Part shown: positions 20,597 to 29,965 of the stretch, piece by piece
Position numbering within the stretch: position 1 is the stretch's first letter
Layout of the letters: each line of letters starts with the position of its first letter
NCBI GenBank assembly: GCA_030015575.1
Contig: JASDDO010000014.1
Span: forward strand, 165,263,911-165,327,910
Origin: Agapanthus africanus
Taxonomy: Eukaryota > Streptophyta > Magnoliopsida > Asparagales > Amaryllidaceae
Direction of reading: 5' to 3'
Length of the DNA: 64,000 nucleotides
Translations under genes and position numbers: made by a program
Notes under the pieces: model-generated
Told to the model about the DNA's origin: nothing
Seen by the model: only the letters and a program-made list of their open reading frames with translations
The model's database searches: none

Positions 20597-23500
20597 TTAA
20601 GCGTAGTATTTCTTTAGGAAGCGACCGTTTATTGGCCTGAAAGGCCTTTCACCGTGCATGTCCATGAGTAGATAGGCCCCACCCTGGTAGACCTTATCAA
20701 TGATGTACGGTCCTTCATAGTTTGGCTCAAACTTTTCCCGCTTGGCGCGATTGGGGATCATGGGCCTTTTGACCACTAACACGAGTTCGCCTTGGTGGAA
20801 TGTCCTCGGCCGGCTCAATCTTTCATATGAGCGCGTCATCTTCGCTTTATAGGCTTCCAGATTTTGCTGTGCTAGAAGCCGGGTTTCATCAAGGGCGTCA
20901 AGCTCTTCAAACCGAAGGTGAGCATTTTCTTCGTCTGTCAGCTCGTGGCGGACTGCTACTCGCAGAGAGGGTAACTCTATCTCGAGGGGGAGCACTGCTT
21001 CCGTCCCAAATACCAACGCGTACGGCGTTGTGTTCGTGGCCGTCTTGAATGTAGTTCGATAAGCCCAAAGGGCTTCTTGCAGCCTTTCGTGCCAGTCTTT
21101 CTTATTTCGGGACACTGTTTTCTTTATGATTTTCGTCAATGTCTTGTTGAAGGCTTCAGCTAATCCATTGGCTCGCGGATTATAAACTGAGGAGTATCTC
21201 CAGTCTATATTGTGCTGCTGTGCGAAGCGGCTAATTTTATGACTTCGGTAGGCTGGCCCATTATCGGAGATGATCCTTCTTGGGGTTCCGAACCGGTATA
21301 TGACATGCGTTTTGAAGAAATGGAGAATATTCTCCGTCTTCACTTCCCTTAACGGTACCGCCTCTGCCCATTTGGAGAAGTAATCAGTCGTCGCCAAGAT
21401 GAAACGATGTCCCTTGGACGATGCTGGTTCGATAGGACCGACTATGTCAGTTCCCCACATTTCGAATGGCCAGCTGGCCACCGTTGGATGTAATGGATTT
21501 GGGTGCTGATGGATGAAGTCCCCATGAATTTGGCATGAGTGACATTCCCTCGCATATTCGAGACAATCTTGAATCATCGTGGGCCAGTAGTAGCCCATTC
21601 GTTTTATCTTCAACTTCATCTTAGGGCCTGCTTGGTGGGAACCGCAGAGTCCGTCGTGAACCTCTTGGACGACCCTTCTCGCTTCGTCAGGTCCTAGGCA
21701 TCTCAGCCACAGAGAATCGAATGACCTTTTGTACAGAGTATCATTGACGAAGGCGAAAGACAGAGCTCGTTTCATGAGCTGATGTCTTGTGGACGCTTCT
21801 TCAGGCAGTCGGTGGGACTTGAAGTAATCTATGAAGACTTCTCTCCAATCCTCAGTATTTTCCCAATCTTTTACTTGCAGGGTAGTCTGCTCGTTTGCTC
21901 CTTTTTCTTCGGATGATTCCCGAGATATTTCTGCTGGGGCAAGCACCCGACGGCTTTGTACCATAATTCTGACGTTATCGAGATTCTCGTCAGCCAGTTC
22001 TTTAGCAAGTTTGGCCAATGCGTCTGCCTTGCTATTTTCCGCGCGCGGTATGTTTTCCAAAGTGTAGGAAGGAATTTGGGTCAACAATTGTTGCACCTTT
22101 TCGCCGTACTTCACCAACTCCGGCTTGCACGTCTGGTAGTCGCCGTTTACTTGACTAACGACCAGTTGAGAATCCCCGTATATGAGGAGATTTTCAATTC
22201 CCATGTCGATGGCAATCTCAAGACCTGCTATCAAGGCTTCATATTCAGCTTCATTGTTTGTCCTCGACTCTGTTAAGGAGAATGCGAAGCGCATTATCCC
22301 TCCTTGTGGAGTTACAAAGATGAGGCCTACCCCCGATTTGATTATAGGGGTGTTTTGTTTGCGTTTCTTCATGGAAGATGCACCATCAAAATAGAGTTCC
22401 CATCGGGTATCACCACCGTCGATTGCATCAAATGCATGTTCGTCTGGAAGATCGCAATTTAATGGAGAATCGGCGGGTATGGGATGTTCAGCGAGGAAGT
22501 CGGCGATGGCCTGGCCTTTCACTGCTTTGAGAGGTTGATACGTGATCGAAAACTCCATCAAGAGTAGGGCCCATTTAGCGAGTCGTCCCGTCAATATGGC
22601 CTTTGACATTAAGTATTTAAGGGGGTCCACCTTTGAAATGAGACGGACCTCATGCGCCAATGCGTAATGTCTAAGCTTTGTTATTGCGAAGATCAACGCC
22701 AGGCAGTGTTTTTCAATGGGAGAGTAGTTGCTTTCTGCCCCCAGCAGAACTCGACTTAAGTAATAGAGTGCTTTTTCTTTCCCTTGATCGTTCTCTTGCG
22801 CCCATAATGCGCCTAAAGAACCTTCGAGGGCGGTTGTATAAAGAATGAGAGGCTTCCCCTTAACCGGGGCAGCCAACACCGGCGGGTTCTGCAGGTATTG
22901 CTTGATCTCGTCTAGTGCGCCTTGGCATTTTTGATCCCAAACGAATGGGGTTCCCTTCTTCATCAGGTGACTGTAAGGACGGCACTTTCCTGAAAGATTA
23001 GCGATAAACCGCCGAATGTATGCGAGCTTTCCTTGGAGAGACCGCAGCTGTTTAAGAGTTCTCGGCGGAGGCATTTCCATGATCGCCTTGATTTTAGACG
23101 GATCTATCTCAATACCTCGGTGTCGGACGATGAATCCCAGGAACTTGCCCGAGGAAACCCCGAACGCACATTTAAGAGGATTCATCTTCAAATTGTATTG
23201 CCGAAGGCGTTGAAATACGGTCTTCAAATGCTCGAGATGTTCTTCGTATGATTTGCTTTTAACCACGAGATCGTCGATATAGCATTCAACGATTTCGTGT
23301 ATAAGGTCGTCGAAGATCTTTGTCATGGCCCTCTGATAAGTAGCACCGGCGTTCTTCAAACCGAAGGGCATCACTTTATAACAAAATATACCAAGAGGAG
23401 TCCTGAAGGCTGTGTGCTTCTGGTCTTCGGGATGCATTTTTATCTGGTTATACCCCGACGAGCCGTCCATGAAGGAGAAAACCTCATGAGTGGATGTATT

Positions 23501-26500
23501 GTCTATCATAAGTTCAGTGACTGGCACTGGGAAATCATCTTTCGGGCAGGCTTTATTAAGATCCCGAAAATCCACGCATATACGCACCGTCCCATTTTTC
23601 TTCATCACTGGGACGATGTTGGCAATCCATTCAGGGTATTGAACTTCCTGGATGAAGCCAGAGTCTATCAGCTTTTTGACTTCGGCGTTGATGCTCATCT
23701 CAAGCTCGAGTCGCATTCTTCTCGGCGCTTGTTTGACCGGCTTGATGTCCGGGGATATCGCCAATTTGTGTACAGCAATTTCTGGATCTAGTCCCGGCAT
23801 TTCGGAATAGTTCCACGCAAAGCAATCTTTGTGCTGTAAAAGCACATCCTTTAATGCAGCCACCTTTTCTTCAGATAGCAGCTCGCTGATGAATGTCGGT
23901 CGCGGGTCATTTGCCGTCCCCAACTCAATTTTCTTGAGATTATCTGCAGTGGTATGGATTCCATCCTCCAGTTCTTTCGGAGCTGGGGGAAATTCTGAGA
24001 TTACCTCATCGCTGCCGCTTTCAAAGCACCAAGGGAGGTTGTTCATGTCCTCGGACCTTTCTTTTAATATTGTTATCACATGGCAGGTGCGAATTTTCTG
24101 CCAATCCCAATGCGGAGTTGGTTCTATCCTTGTGTTTTCGGGTTCGTTCTTTTGCGGCGGCGCTACCCTCCAACTGTCAGACAACGCAAATTTGCCAAGC
24201 TGATATTGGTCCTCAACCCAATTCTTAAAGGTAAAACAATCTTCAAGCGGATGCCCTACTACTCGATGGTAAGAGCAATAATTTGGGTTGGAGACTTCGC
24301 CTGCTTGCTCAGGGTGTTTAGACTTTGGCAGTGTAAGCATTTGATGTTTTAGAGCAAGATCAAGTATTTTCCTTGTTTTGTTCCGAGGAAATGAGTATGC
24401 TCGACCCATTTTCTTCATGAGGGCTAGGTCAATAACGCTCGACTCTCGGATGCGTGGCTTCTTAGCTCTGTTTTGTGGTTGTCGAGCACCTTTTCGGCCA
24501 TTCGACCTGTTTTTGCTTTCGCGTCGAACCCTTTTTGTAGCAGGCTGACGTGGGGCAGCATCTTCGTTCTTTACTGCCTGTCGAAGGAGACGCTGTATCT
24601 TGGCTTTCTCATAGATTGCCATTTCACGATCGTGATCATCTCGGGCTTTTTGACTCGCATCCTTTATAAGTTTGCTCACCTGGTCTTTAGACGATGGACT
24701 GGGCGGTTTTGTGTCAGGAATTTTTGCTGATTCAGGATTAGCGTCCTCCCATTGAGCGTCCGCCTCTTCATCGAAGTCATACATGGCATAACAGCTGTTT
24801 ACTAGCTCCCGTTTCTTTGGCCGGATGTACCCAAGCCCTTTTGTTTCCGTTCTCCCGTTAGGCAGTTTGCATTGAGTCCCGGGAACGTTCCAGACCTTGT
24901 CATAGAATTTGGCTTTTCTAATGGTCTGTGTGAAGGACATCCCCTGGCGCTTCAGTAGTTTCTTCAAACCTTCGGTATAATATCTGGGAAGACGGATAGG
25001 CTGAAGCCCGTCGAGCGTGGGATCTGTGCCATGCCAAATTTCTTTTTCCGCCTTGTTTTCTTCAGAGCGGTAGAATAGGATTGCCTTCTCGCCTTTTCGT
25101 ATGGGAGGGATATAGAATATCTGCAATTCTTCTATGCTGTTGGTGTCGAGTGCATCCAGTTCTTTGTAATGTTCAAGCGGTACCATGGTTATCTGTAGAC
25201 TTCGCCCTTCATCAGCGGAGACTCGTATTGAAGGCCGAGCAGGGAATACAGCATGAACTTCATCCTCTGAATCACTACCGAAGATCAATGAAGGAACGGA
25301 TGGTCCTGGCCTGGTGGATTGGGATGGACCTGAATAGATTATATCCTCCTCCCCCTCGGTGTCACTGCCGAAGACAGGGATGGTTGCGTTAGTTTTGTTC
25401 TCCGGTTTGTGACACCTTTCCGTGTCTTCGAAACTCGGTAAGAAGTATTTGGCATCTTCATACTTGCGAACTTCGTTTACGGAAAACGGATTCAACTCTC
25501 CTGCCACTGTGTACTCGAGGCCATCCCTAGAATACTTCATGCACTGATGCTGTGTAGAAGGGATGATATTGTACTCGTGTAGCCATAGTCGGCCGAGCAG
25601 AGCATTGTAGCACGTCTTGGCGTCTATAACATGGAATTTGATGTCTGTGACGAGCAACCCGAAGCGTAGCGTCAATATCACAGATCCAAGGGTTTTCGAT
25701 GATTGGGAATCGAACCCGGAGATGGTGATCTTGTCTCGGGCGAGGTGTTGGGCACTCATGCAAATTTCCTTTAACACCCGCACATTGAGTAAATTAACAG
25801 ACGATCCGTTATCGACCAAGATTTTACCTATCTTTACGTCATGGCAGTATCCTGAGACATAAAGGGGGCGATTGTGTTCACACGTCCCGAGGAGAAGGTC
25901 TTCATCGCCAAAAGCGACGTCGGCTGTGTGCACCTCTTCCAATTCATCCTTCATCTTTTGTTCAGCTAGGAAGGCTTGGAACTGGTCCGGATCTTGTAGG
26001 GCCTTAATCAAAGAATCCCTCGCCTCTTTTGATAGTAATAGGGCATCGAGAATGCTGAGTTGTGAGGGTAGCTTTCTCAAATGCGCCAAGACATTGTAAT
26101 CCACTTTACTCCTCTTCGGCGGGTTCTTGGCGGTTAATTCTTCCGCAACTTGGTCATCCAAAGCGATGTCTTCAGAGACCTTCTCTTTCCCTTTGTCTTT
26201 TCTGTTCAAGGGTCCGAGGTTCTTTTCGGGTAATGTTCGATTGCGCAGCTGTATGTTTTCGCAAGACTTCGGTTCTTCCTCTTTTCCCGAAGTGGATTCT
26301 TTGAAGAGGGGGCCAAGCTCCAGCTCCTCATCAGAGTCGCTCCCGAATGTAGGCACTTGTGACCCGGTAGTGTTAACCATGTGACAATTGCCGGCAGTTC
26401 TTTCAAGCTTTTTGGTTGTGTTTCTTTGCTCTCGGCGAATTTTACGTTTTCCCCGTTTAAATCGTTGTCGATTAGCGACGTATCCTTGCCACCATCCATT

Positions 26501-27082
26501 GAAAGCTTTGCAATCTTGGGTGGAATGCGAGACCTTCTGATGATATAAGCAATAAGAGGGGTGCATTTCTACCACGCCAGTAACTTTTTCTTCAGAGGGT
26601 GGTGGCTTCATGCCCATCGATATGGCCTTAGCAAACTTCTTTTTTATCTTGAATTGGCTTTTGTCAGCGGTGGAGGCATTTTGTTCCAGCGGGATCATTT
26701 CAGCTCCTTCCTCAAGTCGCTGACGCTTGGCCCTTTCGAATATAGCCGTCTCGCGTTCTCGATCAGCCTCGCTTTTCAACCGAGCTTCATTAAGAAACGC
26801 GCTAATCATTTCAACCGGTAACCCTGGGGTTCCTGATTCGGCATTTGCCTCCAGCGTTTCAGTGCCAGAAGTTTGTTCATCATTCGTGACTGAATGAGAG
26901 ATCATATGACAGCTCGCCACATACTCCTCGGATTCGTCCGATGAACTCTCTCCCTCATCTTCTTTTTGGAAGACGTGATCAAGGAAATCTTGGAGCGTAA
27001 TGGGAGTCCGCGCCTTTTGGTTATACTCATCCAGCGCATCGATTTGCTTTTGTAAGTCTGTGCACTTGTCACTAGGCTTCAC
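20597..27082 (-). CDS. Element C Pro-Pol polyprotein (protease, RT, dual RNase H, integrase)
   Basis: 2161 codons. Visible in order: a coiled, charged module ending in a zinc-knuckle variant at residues 178-191 (CLYHQKVSHSTQDC); acidic FGSDS motifs near 246, 571 and 601; an aspartic protease site ILVDNGSSVNLL at 421-432; a second zinc-knuckle module at 936-949 (CSYHRVVGHPLEDC); reverse transcriptase at about 1100-1330 with YIDD at 1268-1271; a Ty3-type RNase H at about 1409-1530; a second RNase H at 1561-1695 with D1566, E1613, D1637 and D1687; and integrase with H1809, H1816, C1847, C1850 and D1879, D1940, E1976, followed by a C-terminal domain to 2161. The second RNase H marks the Tat lineage. 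All catalytic residues are intact. The frame continues upstream through a TGA at 27173-27175 into gag, so the ATG at 27082 is probably not the true start. Placement between gag and the structured zone is normal for a gypsy element. Confidence 0.93.
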   Translation of the reverse strand: MKPSDKCTDLQKQIDALDEYNQKARTPITLQDFLDHVFQKEDEGESSSDESEEYVASCHMISHSVTNDEQTSGTETLEANAESGTPGLPVEMISAFLNEARLKSEADRERETAIFERAKRQRLEEGAEMIPLEQNASTADKSQFKIKKKFAKAISMGMKPPPSEEKVTGVVEMHPSYCLYHQKVSHSTQDCKAFNGWWQGYVANRQRFKRGKRKIRREQRNTTKKLERTAGNCHMVNTTGSQVPTFGSDSDEELELGPLFKESTSGKEEEPKSCENIQLRNRTLPEKNLGPLNRKDKGKEKVSEDIALDDQVAEELTAKNPPKRSKVDYNVLAHLRKLPSQLSILDALLLSKEARDSLIKALQDPDQFQAFLAEQKMKDELEEVHTADVAFGDEDLLLGTCEHNRPLYVSGYCHDVKIGKILVDNGSSVNLLNVRVLKEICMSAQHLARDKITISGFDSQSSKTLGSVILTLRFGLLVTDIKFHVIDAKTCYNALLGRLWLHEYNIIPSTQHQCMKYSRDGLEYTVAGELNPFSVNEVRKYEDAKYFLPSFEDTERCHKPENKTNATIPVFGSDTEGEEDIIYSGPSQSTRPGPSVPSLIFGSDSEDEVHAVFPARPSIRVSADEGRSLQITMVPLEHYKELDALDTNSIEELQIFYIPPIRKGEKAILFYRSEENKAEKEIWHGTDPTLDGLQPIRLPRYYTEGLKKLLKRQGMSFTQTIRKAKFYDKVWNVPGTQCKLPNGRTETKGLGYIRPKKRELVNSCYAMYDFDEEADAQWEDANPESAKIPDTKPPSPSSKDQVSKLIKDASQKARDDHDREMAIYEKAKIQRLLRQAVKNEDAAPRQPATKRVRRESKNRSNGRKGARQPQNRAKKPRIRESSVIDLALMKKMGRAYSFPRNKTRKILDLALKHQMLTLPKSKHPEQAGEVSNPNYCSYHRVVGHPLEDCFTFKNWVEDQYQLGKFALSDSWRVAPPQKNEPENTRIEPTPHWDWQKIRTCHVITILKERSEDMNNLPWCFESGSDEVISEFPPAPKELEDGIHTTADNLKKIELGTANDPRPTFISELLSEEKVAALKDVLLQHKDCFAWNYSEMPGLDPEIAVHKLAISPDIKPVKQAPRRMRLELEMSINAEVKKLIDSGFIQEVQYPEWIANIVPVMKKNGTVRICVDFRDLNKACPKDDFPVPVTELMIDNTSTHEVFSFMDGSSGYNQIKMHPEDQKHTAFRTPLGIFCYKVMPFGLKNAGATYQRAMTKIFDDLIHEIVECYIDDLVVKSKSYEEHLEHLKTVFQRLRQYNLKMNPLKCAFGVSSGKFLGFIVRHRGIEIDPSKIKAIMEMPPPRTLKQLRSLQGKLAYIRRFIANLSGKCRPYSHLMKKGTPFVWDQKCQGALDEIKQYLQNPPVLAAPVKGKPLILYTTALEGSLGALWAQENDQGKEKALYYLSRVLLGAESNYSPIEKHCLALIFAITKLRHYALAHEVRLISKVDPLKYLMSKAILTGRLAKWALLLMEFSITYQPLKAVKGQAIADFLAEHPIPADSPLNCDLPDEHAFDAIDGGDTRWELYFDGASSMKKRKQNTPIIKSGVGLIFVTPQGGIMRFAFSLTESRTNNEAEYEALIAGLEIAIDMGIENLLIYGDSQLVVSQVNGDYQTCKPELVKYGEKVQQLLTQIPSYTLENIPRAENSKADALAKLAKELADENLDNVRIMVQSRRVLAPAEISRESSEEKGANEQTTLQVKDWENTEDWREVFIDYFKSHRLPEEASTRHQLMKRALSFAFVNDTLYKRSFDSLWLRCLGPDEARRVVQEVHDGLCGSHQAGPKMKLKIKRMGYYWPTMIQDCLEYARECHSCQIHGDFIHQHPNPLHPTVASWPFEMWGTDIVGPIEPASSKGHRFILATTDYFSKWAEAVPLREVKTENILHFFKTHVIYRFGTPRRIISDNGPAYRSHKISRFAQQHNIDWRYSSVYNPRANGLAEAFNKTLTKIIKKTVSRNKKDWHERLQEALWAYRTTFKTATNTTPYALVFGTEAVLPLEIELPSLRVAVRHELTDEENAHLRFEELDALDETRLLAQQNLEAYKAKMTRSYERLSRPRTFHQGELVLVVKRPMIPNRAKREKFEPNYEGPYIIDKVYQGGAYLLMDMHGERPFRPINGRFLKKYYA

Positions 27083-27172
27083 GGGCTTCTTAGATTTCTT
27101 CTTCTTCTTTTTCGAAGATTTTGACGGCTGACTATGAGCACTTGAAGTGCCACCATCGGTCTTCGGAATCGG

Positions 27173-28141
27173 TCATGGCTTCAACATCCCCTCAATAACC
27201 TGCGGTTCCAAGGGGTTCTTCCACTTGACCGCTGGACAGGTCTGAAGATCATTTAGCATTCTCCTCGTTTTGGCTGATAATACAACCTCCCAGGGGGTTT
27301 CTTCAATAACGGAGCATGTTGCCCCCGGCGTATTCGTCCCCTTAGAGGTGTGGGGCTGCGGAGGATTCACCTTCCATTTGTCAGATAGCGCAAATTTGCC
27401 CTGACGGTACTGATTCTCAAGCCAATTCTTGAAAACGTAGCAGTCCTCAATCGGATGGCCTAGCACTCGATGATAAGGGCAGTAATTGGGCTCGTTGGCG
27501 TCGTTCGGTTGCAACGGACGTTTCGGATCTGGCAGATTTATGAGTCTGTTGCGTAGCGCCAGCTCGAATAGCCTCCTCGTTTTATCACGGGGGAAAGAGT
27601 AAGGGCGTCCCATCCTGTCCTCAAGGGGTACGTATGGGCGTGTATTGTTTGGACGAGCGACCGGCTTTGAGTCGCTCGGTTGTTGTTGGGCATTAGCGAC
27701 AATGATCGCTTTTCCCTTTCCTTTATCGTTTCGGGAGTCTGGTTTCGGGAGAGGGGGTTTATGGCCCATCTGGTCCATCTGCGCTAATTTGTCGATCAAA
27801 GCCTGGAAGGAAGTCGGCTTGAAGAACATCATGAACTGTGAGATGGTTACCTGTGGATCAAGGGTTCCAACAAACATTCCCACCGCTGGAGCTTCTTCTA
27901 TGCGTTGTTCACACTTCGACCATAGATTACGCCACCGTATAGCGTATTGAACCCATGTCTCGCCGGGTTTTACCCTGGCGTTGATCAGTGCCGTCATCGG
28001 GGTACGCTCACTGGCACTTGCAAAGCGTTGGGTGAAGAGTAGCTCCATCTCCGCAAAGGTTTTTATAGAGTCGTTGGGAAGCTCAGAATACCATTCAAAC
28101 GCCGTGTCTGATAAGCTTCCAACAAACTGGCGAAGCAACAA
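27173..28141 (-). CDS. Element C Gag, C-terminal part (capsid and nucleocapsid)
   Basis: An open segment of 322 codons in the same frame as pol. It holds the retrotransposon gag/capsid region (from FVGSLSDTAFEWYSELP to PAVGMFVGTLDP) and a zinc-knuckle variant CPYHRVLGHPIEDC, followed by FKNWLENQYRQGKFALSDKW. The same block recurs between protease and reverse transcriptase. It ends at a TGA (27173-27175) in the phrase MLKP-stop-PIPK; element D reads MLKPRPVPK, so an arginine codon has probably become a stop. Its ATG start is internal to the capsid; the natural N-terminus is in the neighbouring frame (28063-29814). Confidence 0.85.
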   Translation of the reverse strand: MLLRQFVGSLSDTAFEWYSELPNDSIKTFAEMELLFTQRFASASERTPMTALINARVKPGETWVQYAIRWRNLWSKCEQRIEEAPAVGMFVGTLDPQVTISQFMMFFKPTSFQALIDKLAQMDQMGHKPPLPKPDSRNDKGKGKAIIVANAQQQPSDSKPVARPNNTRPYVPLEDRMGRPYSFPRDKTRRLFELALRNRLINLPDPKRPLQPNDANEPNYCPYHRVLGHPIEDCYVFKNWLENQYRQGKFALSDKWKVNPPQPHTSKGTNTPGATCSVIEETPWEVVLSAKTRRMLNDLQTCPAVKWKNPLEPQVIEGMLKP

Positions 28142-29814
28142 CTTGTCGTCGTCGCCTGTATTACCGCAAAGCGCCCTGAACTGGGCAACATGTTGATGGG
28201 ATTGCCGGTCCCTTTGTAAACATGAAACTTGGGAATCGTGTAACCCGGCGGGTACTTGATTTGGTCATACCAGCCCGGATATGGCCGCCCCGTTTTCACG
28301 ATTTGACCGGCTGCTTCAGTCGCCTGATGTACTCGTATTTGTTGGGCAATATATTCATCCAAATCAGCTTTTGATATGGTATCCTCTTTAGCGGCGGATA
28401 GAGCCGGTGGAGGATTCGATGTTTCTCCCCTATCATCTTCAAGAATGATCGGGGGATCCCCAGCAGGTGGATCTGGTTGAATCATCATACCCACCATATC
28501 CTGGAACAGGAGGGCCATTTTCTTTATATTGGCTGCCTGTTCCGCAGCCTCTTTATCTTTCTTCTCTAGCACGCGCCGAAGGAATTCGGCGTCCGTCTCT
28601 TGTTCTTGACGTTCTTCTGAGGATGTTTCCGGGGTTTCTTTCGGCCCAGTGAGTGCAGCCATTGTGGTTATCATCTCCTGGAGCTTTTGTTGCTGCTCCT
28701 GAGCCTTGGTCACTGATCGGGTGAGCGGTCGGTGACCCGTAGAAGTACGACTTTCTTCCTTTTCAGAAGCCATGTAAACCGTATGAACAATTATGCCCCC
28801 TGACTTGGGGCGTTTAGGTTCACTATTGTTAACTCTTGCTGCTGATGCGGGAGCTTTCTCTGGCCTCCTTCTTTTGTGGGCCATCGAGGTTAAAGGAGTC
28901 GTTGGAGTGGGCATCCTAGCAACTGTCGCCCCCTGCTGTTTAATGGGGCAGTTTTTGTTATTTTCCACCTTCGCCCTTTTCTGGTGACGCAAGTGGTCTG
29001 AATCGATCACAGAGTCTTGAACCCTACGCCATACTTTATAAACTTTTGAGGATAGCCGTTGAGGGGGCTGTTCTTGTTTTGTTTCTGGAACTCTCTCCGC
29101 AGGTGGAGGAGATCTTTTCAACGTAGCAATTGGAGAGTTCTTCCTCACCTTCCTCAGCAATTCAAAGCTGTTCCCAGTTGGAACAGCAGCGTTGACCTCC
29201 ACCACTGGAGCAGGTGGGGTTAGCCCTGAGGGAGAGTTGCCCCCTGCTTTTCTCACTCGTCGCCAATGGCGACGTCGCGCATGACGAGCCGTTGGGACTG
29301 GCTCGGAAATCGAGATGGTTTCTTGTTGCCCCCTGTTTGAGTGTGGGGTAACTGCCGATGTCAGCCTATCGAAGACTGATGCCTTTTGACCGGCTGGGGG
29401 AGGATTGGGAGCCGTCAATCTTGTGAAGACCGACTCTCTGATGGGAGAAGCCGCTTTAACGACCTCCAAAGCAGCGGCCATTGCCCTCTTTGGGACGGCC
29501 ACTTTATAGTTCTGACCTAGCCTGGTAAAAACGGAGGCTGTCGGCTCAGTAGCGGGCGACCCGTTGATAGGGGTCGTGGTAGCGGTAAGCCGGTCGAATA
29601 CCGACTTCTTGTTCGCTTCCGGTGCGGATATCGGCATAGAGAAGCTTGCAGGTAGGACCATGGTCCCGAAAAACAGGCCGGTGGTGGCCTGGGTCACCTG
29701 CTCTACCGGCAGAGCAAGGAAAGAGGCCGCTTGGGGCCCATATGTTACACCTCTCGGTGAGGTGGAGCGTCCGTTGCAGTGGTGCTTCGCGCATTTGGTG
29801 CAGTGAGAATCCAT
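28063..29814 (-). CDS. Element C Gag, N-terminal part, frameshifted
   Basis: The likely start is the ATG at 29814 (MDSHCTKCAKHHC), since the same position is recognisable in element D. The frame is open further upstream to 29880, in the leader. The N-terminal region carries four short motifs of the type KxSVFDRL or RESVFTRL about 40 residues apart, basic segments, and the capsid-proximal signature YPGWYDQIKYPPGYTIPKFHVYKGTGNP. After GNP the frame leaves the homology at three G (plus strand) at 28198-28200, where D continues in frame. One missing base in a C run accounts for this: adding one base makes 29814-20597 divisible by three. The tail to 28063 is out-of-frame sequence. It is either a recent lesion or, less likely, a frameshift site. 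Confidence 0.8.
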   Translation of the reverse strand: MDSHCTKCAKHHCNGRSTSPRGVTYGPQAASFLALPVEQVTQATTGLFFGTMVLPASFSMPISAPEANKKSVFDRLTATTTPINGSPATEPTASVFTRLGQNYKVAVPKRAMAAALEVVKAASPIRESVFTRLTAPNPPPAGQKASVFDRLTSAVTPHSNRGQQETISISEPVPTARHARRRHWRRVRKAGGNSPSGLTPPAPVVEVNAAVPTGNSFELLRKVRKNSPIATLKRSPPPAERVPETKQEQPPQRLSSKVYKVWRRVQDSVIDSDHLRHQKRAKVENNKNCPIKQQGATVARMPTPTTPLTSMAHKRRRPEKAPASAARVNNSEPKRPKSGGIIVHTVYMASEKEESRTSTGHRPLTRSVTKAQEQQQKLQEMITTMAALTGPKETPETSSEERQEQETDAEFLRRVLEKKDKEAAEQAANIKKMALLFQDMVGMMIQPDPPAGDPPIILEDDRGETSNPPPALSAAKEDTISKADLDEYIAQQIRVHQATEAAGQIVKTGRPYPGWYDQIKYPPGYTIPKFHVYKGTGNPINMLPSSGRFAVIQATTTSCCFASLLEAYQTRRLNGILSFPTTL

Positions 29815-29941
29815 GGATGCTTGAGTTCTGCGCCAGACAAAAAACCAAATCTTAGCAACTTGAAATCCGAAGGCAACCATTTAACAAACCGCGATGGGTT
29901 CGCGAAGACGACACACGGAGTGTGGAGTGGAAAGAGGCAAA

Positions 29942-29960
29942 GGTCCCACCGGGCGTGCCA
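29942..29960 (-). promoter_or_regulatory. Element C primer binding site
   Basis: The minus strand reads TGGCACGCCCGGTGGGACC five bases from the 5' LTR. It starts with the TGG that pairs with tRNA CCA ends. Element D has the same site with a single change. I do not assign the tRNA. Confidence 0.75.
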
Positions 29961-29965
29961 GAATC

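Noticed and set aside
22000-26500. Many plus-strand frames of 60-160 codons
   Set aside because: All are shadows of the pol ORF on the minus strand.
27173-27175. TGA read as selenocysteine or a designed gag-pol stop
   Set aside because: It sits in a spacer after the zinc knuckle, with an ordinary codon in element D. A point mutation is simpler, though comparison of copies is needed.
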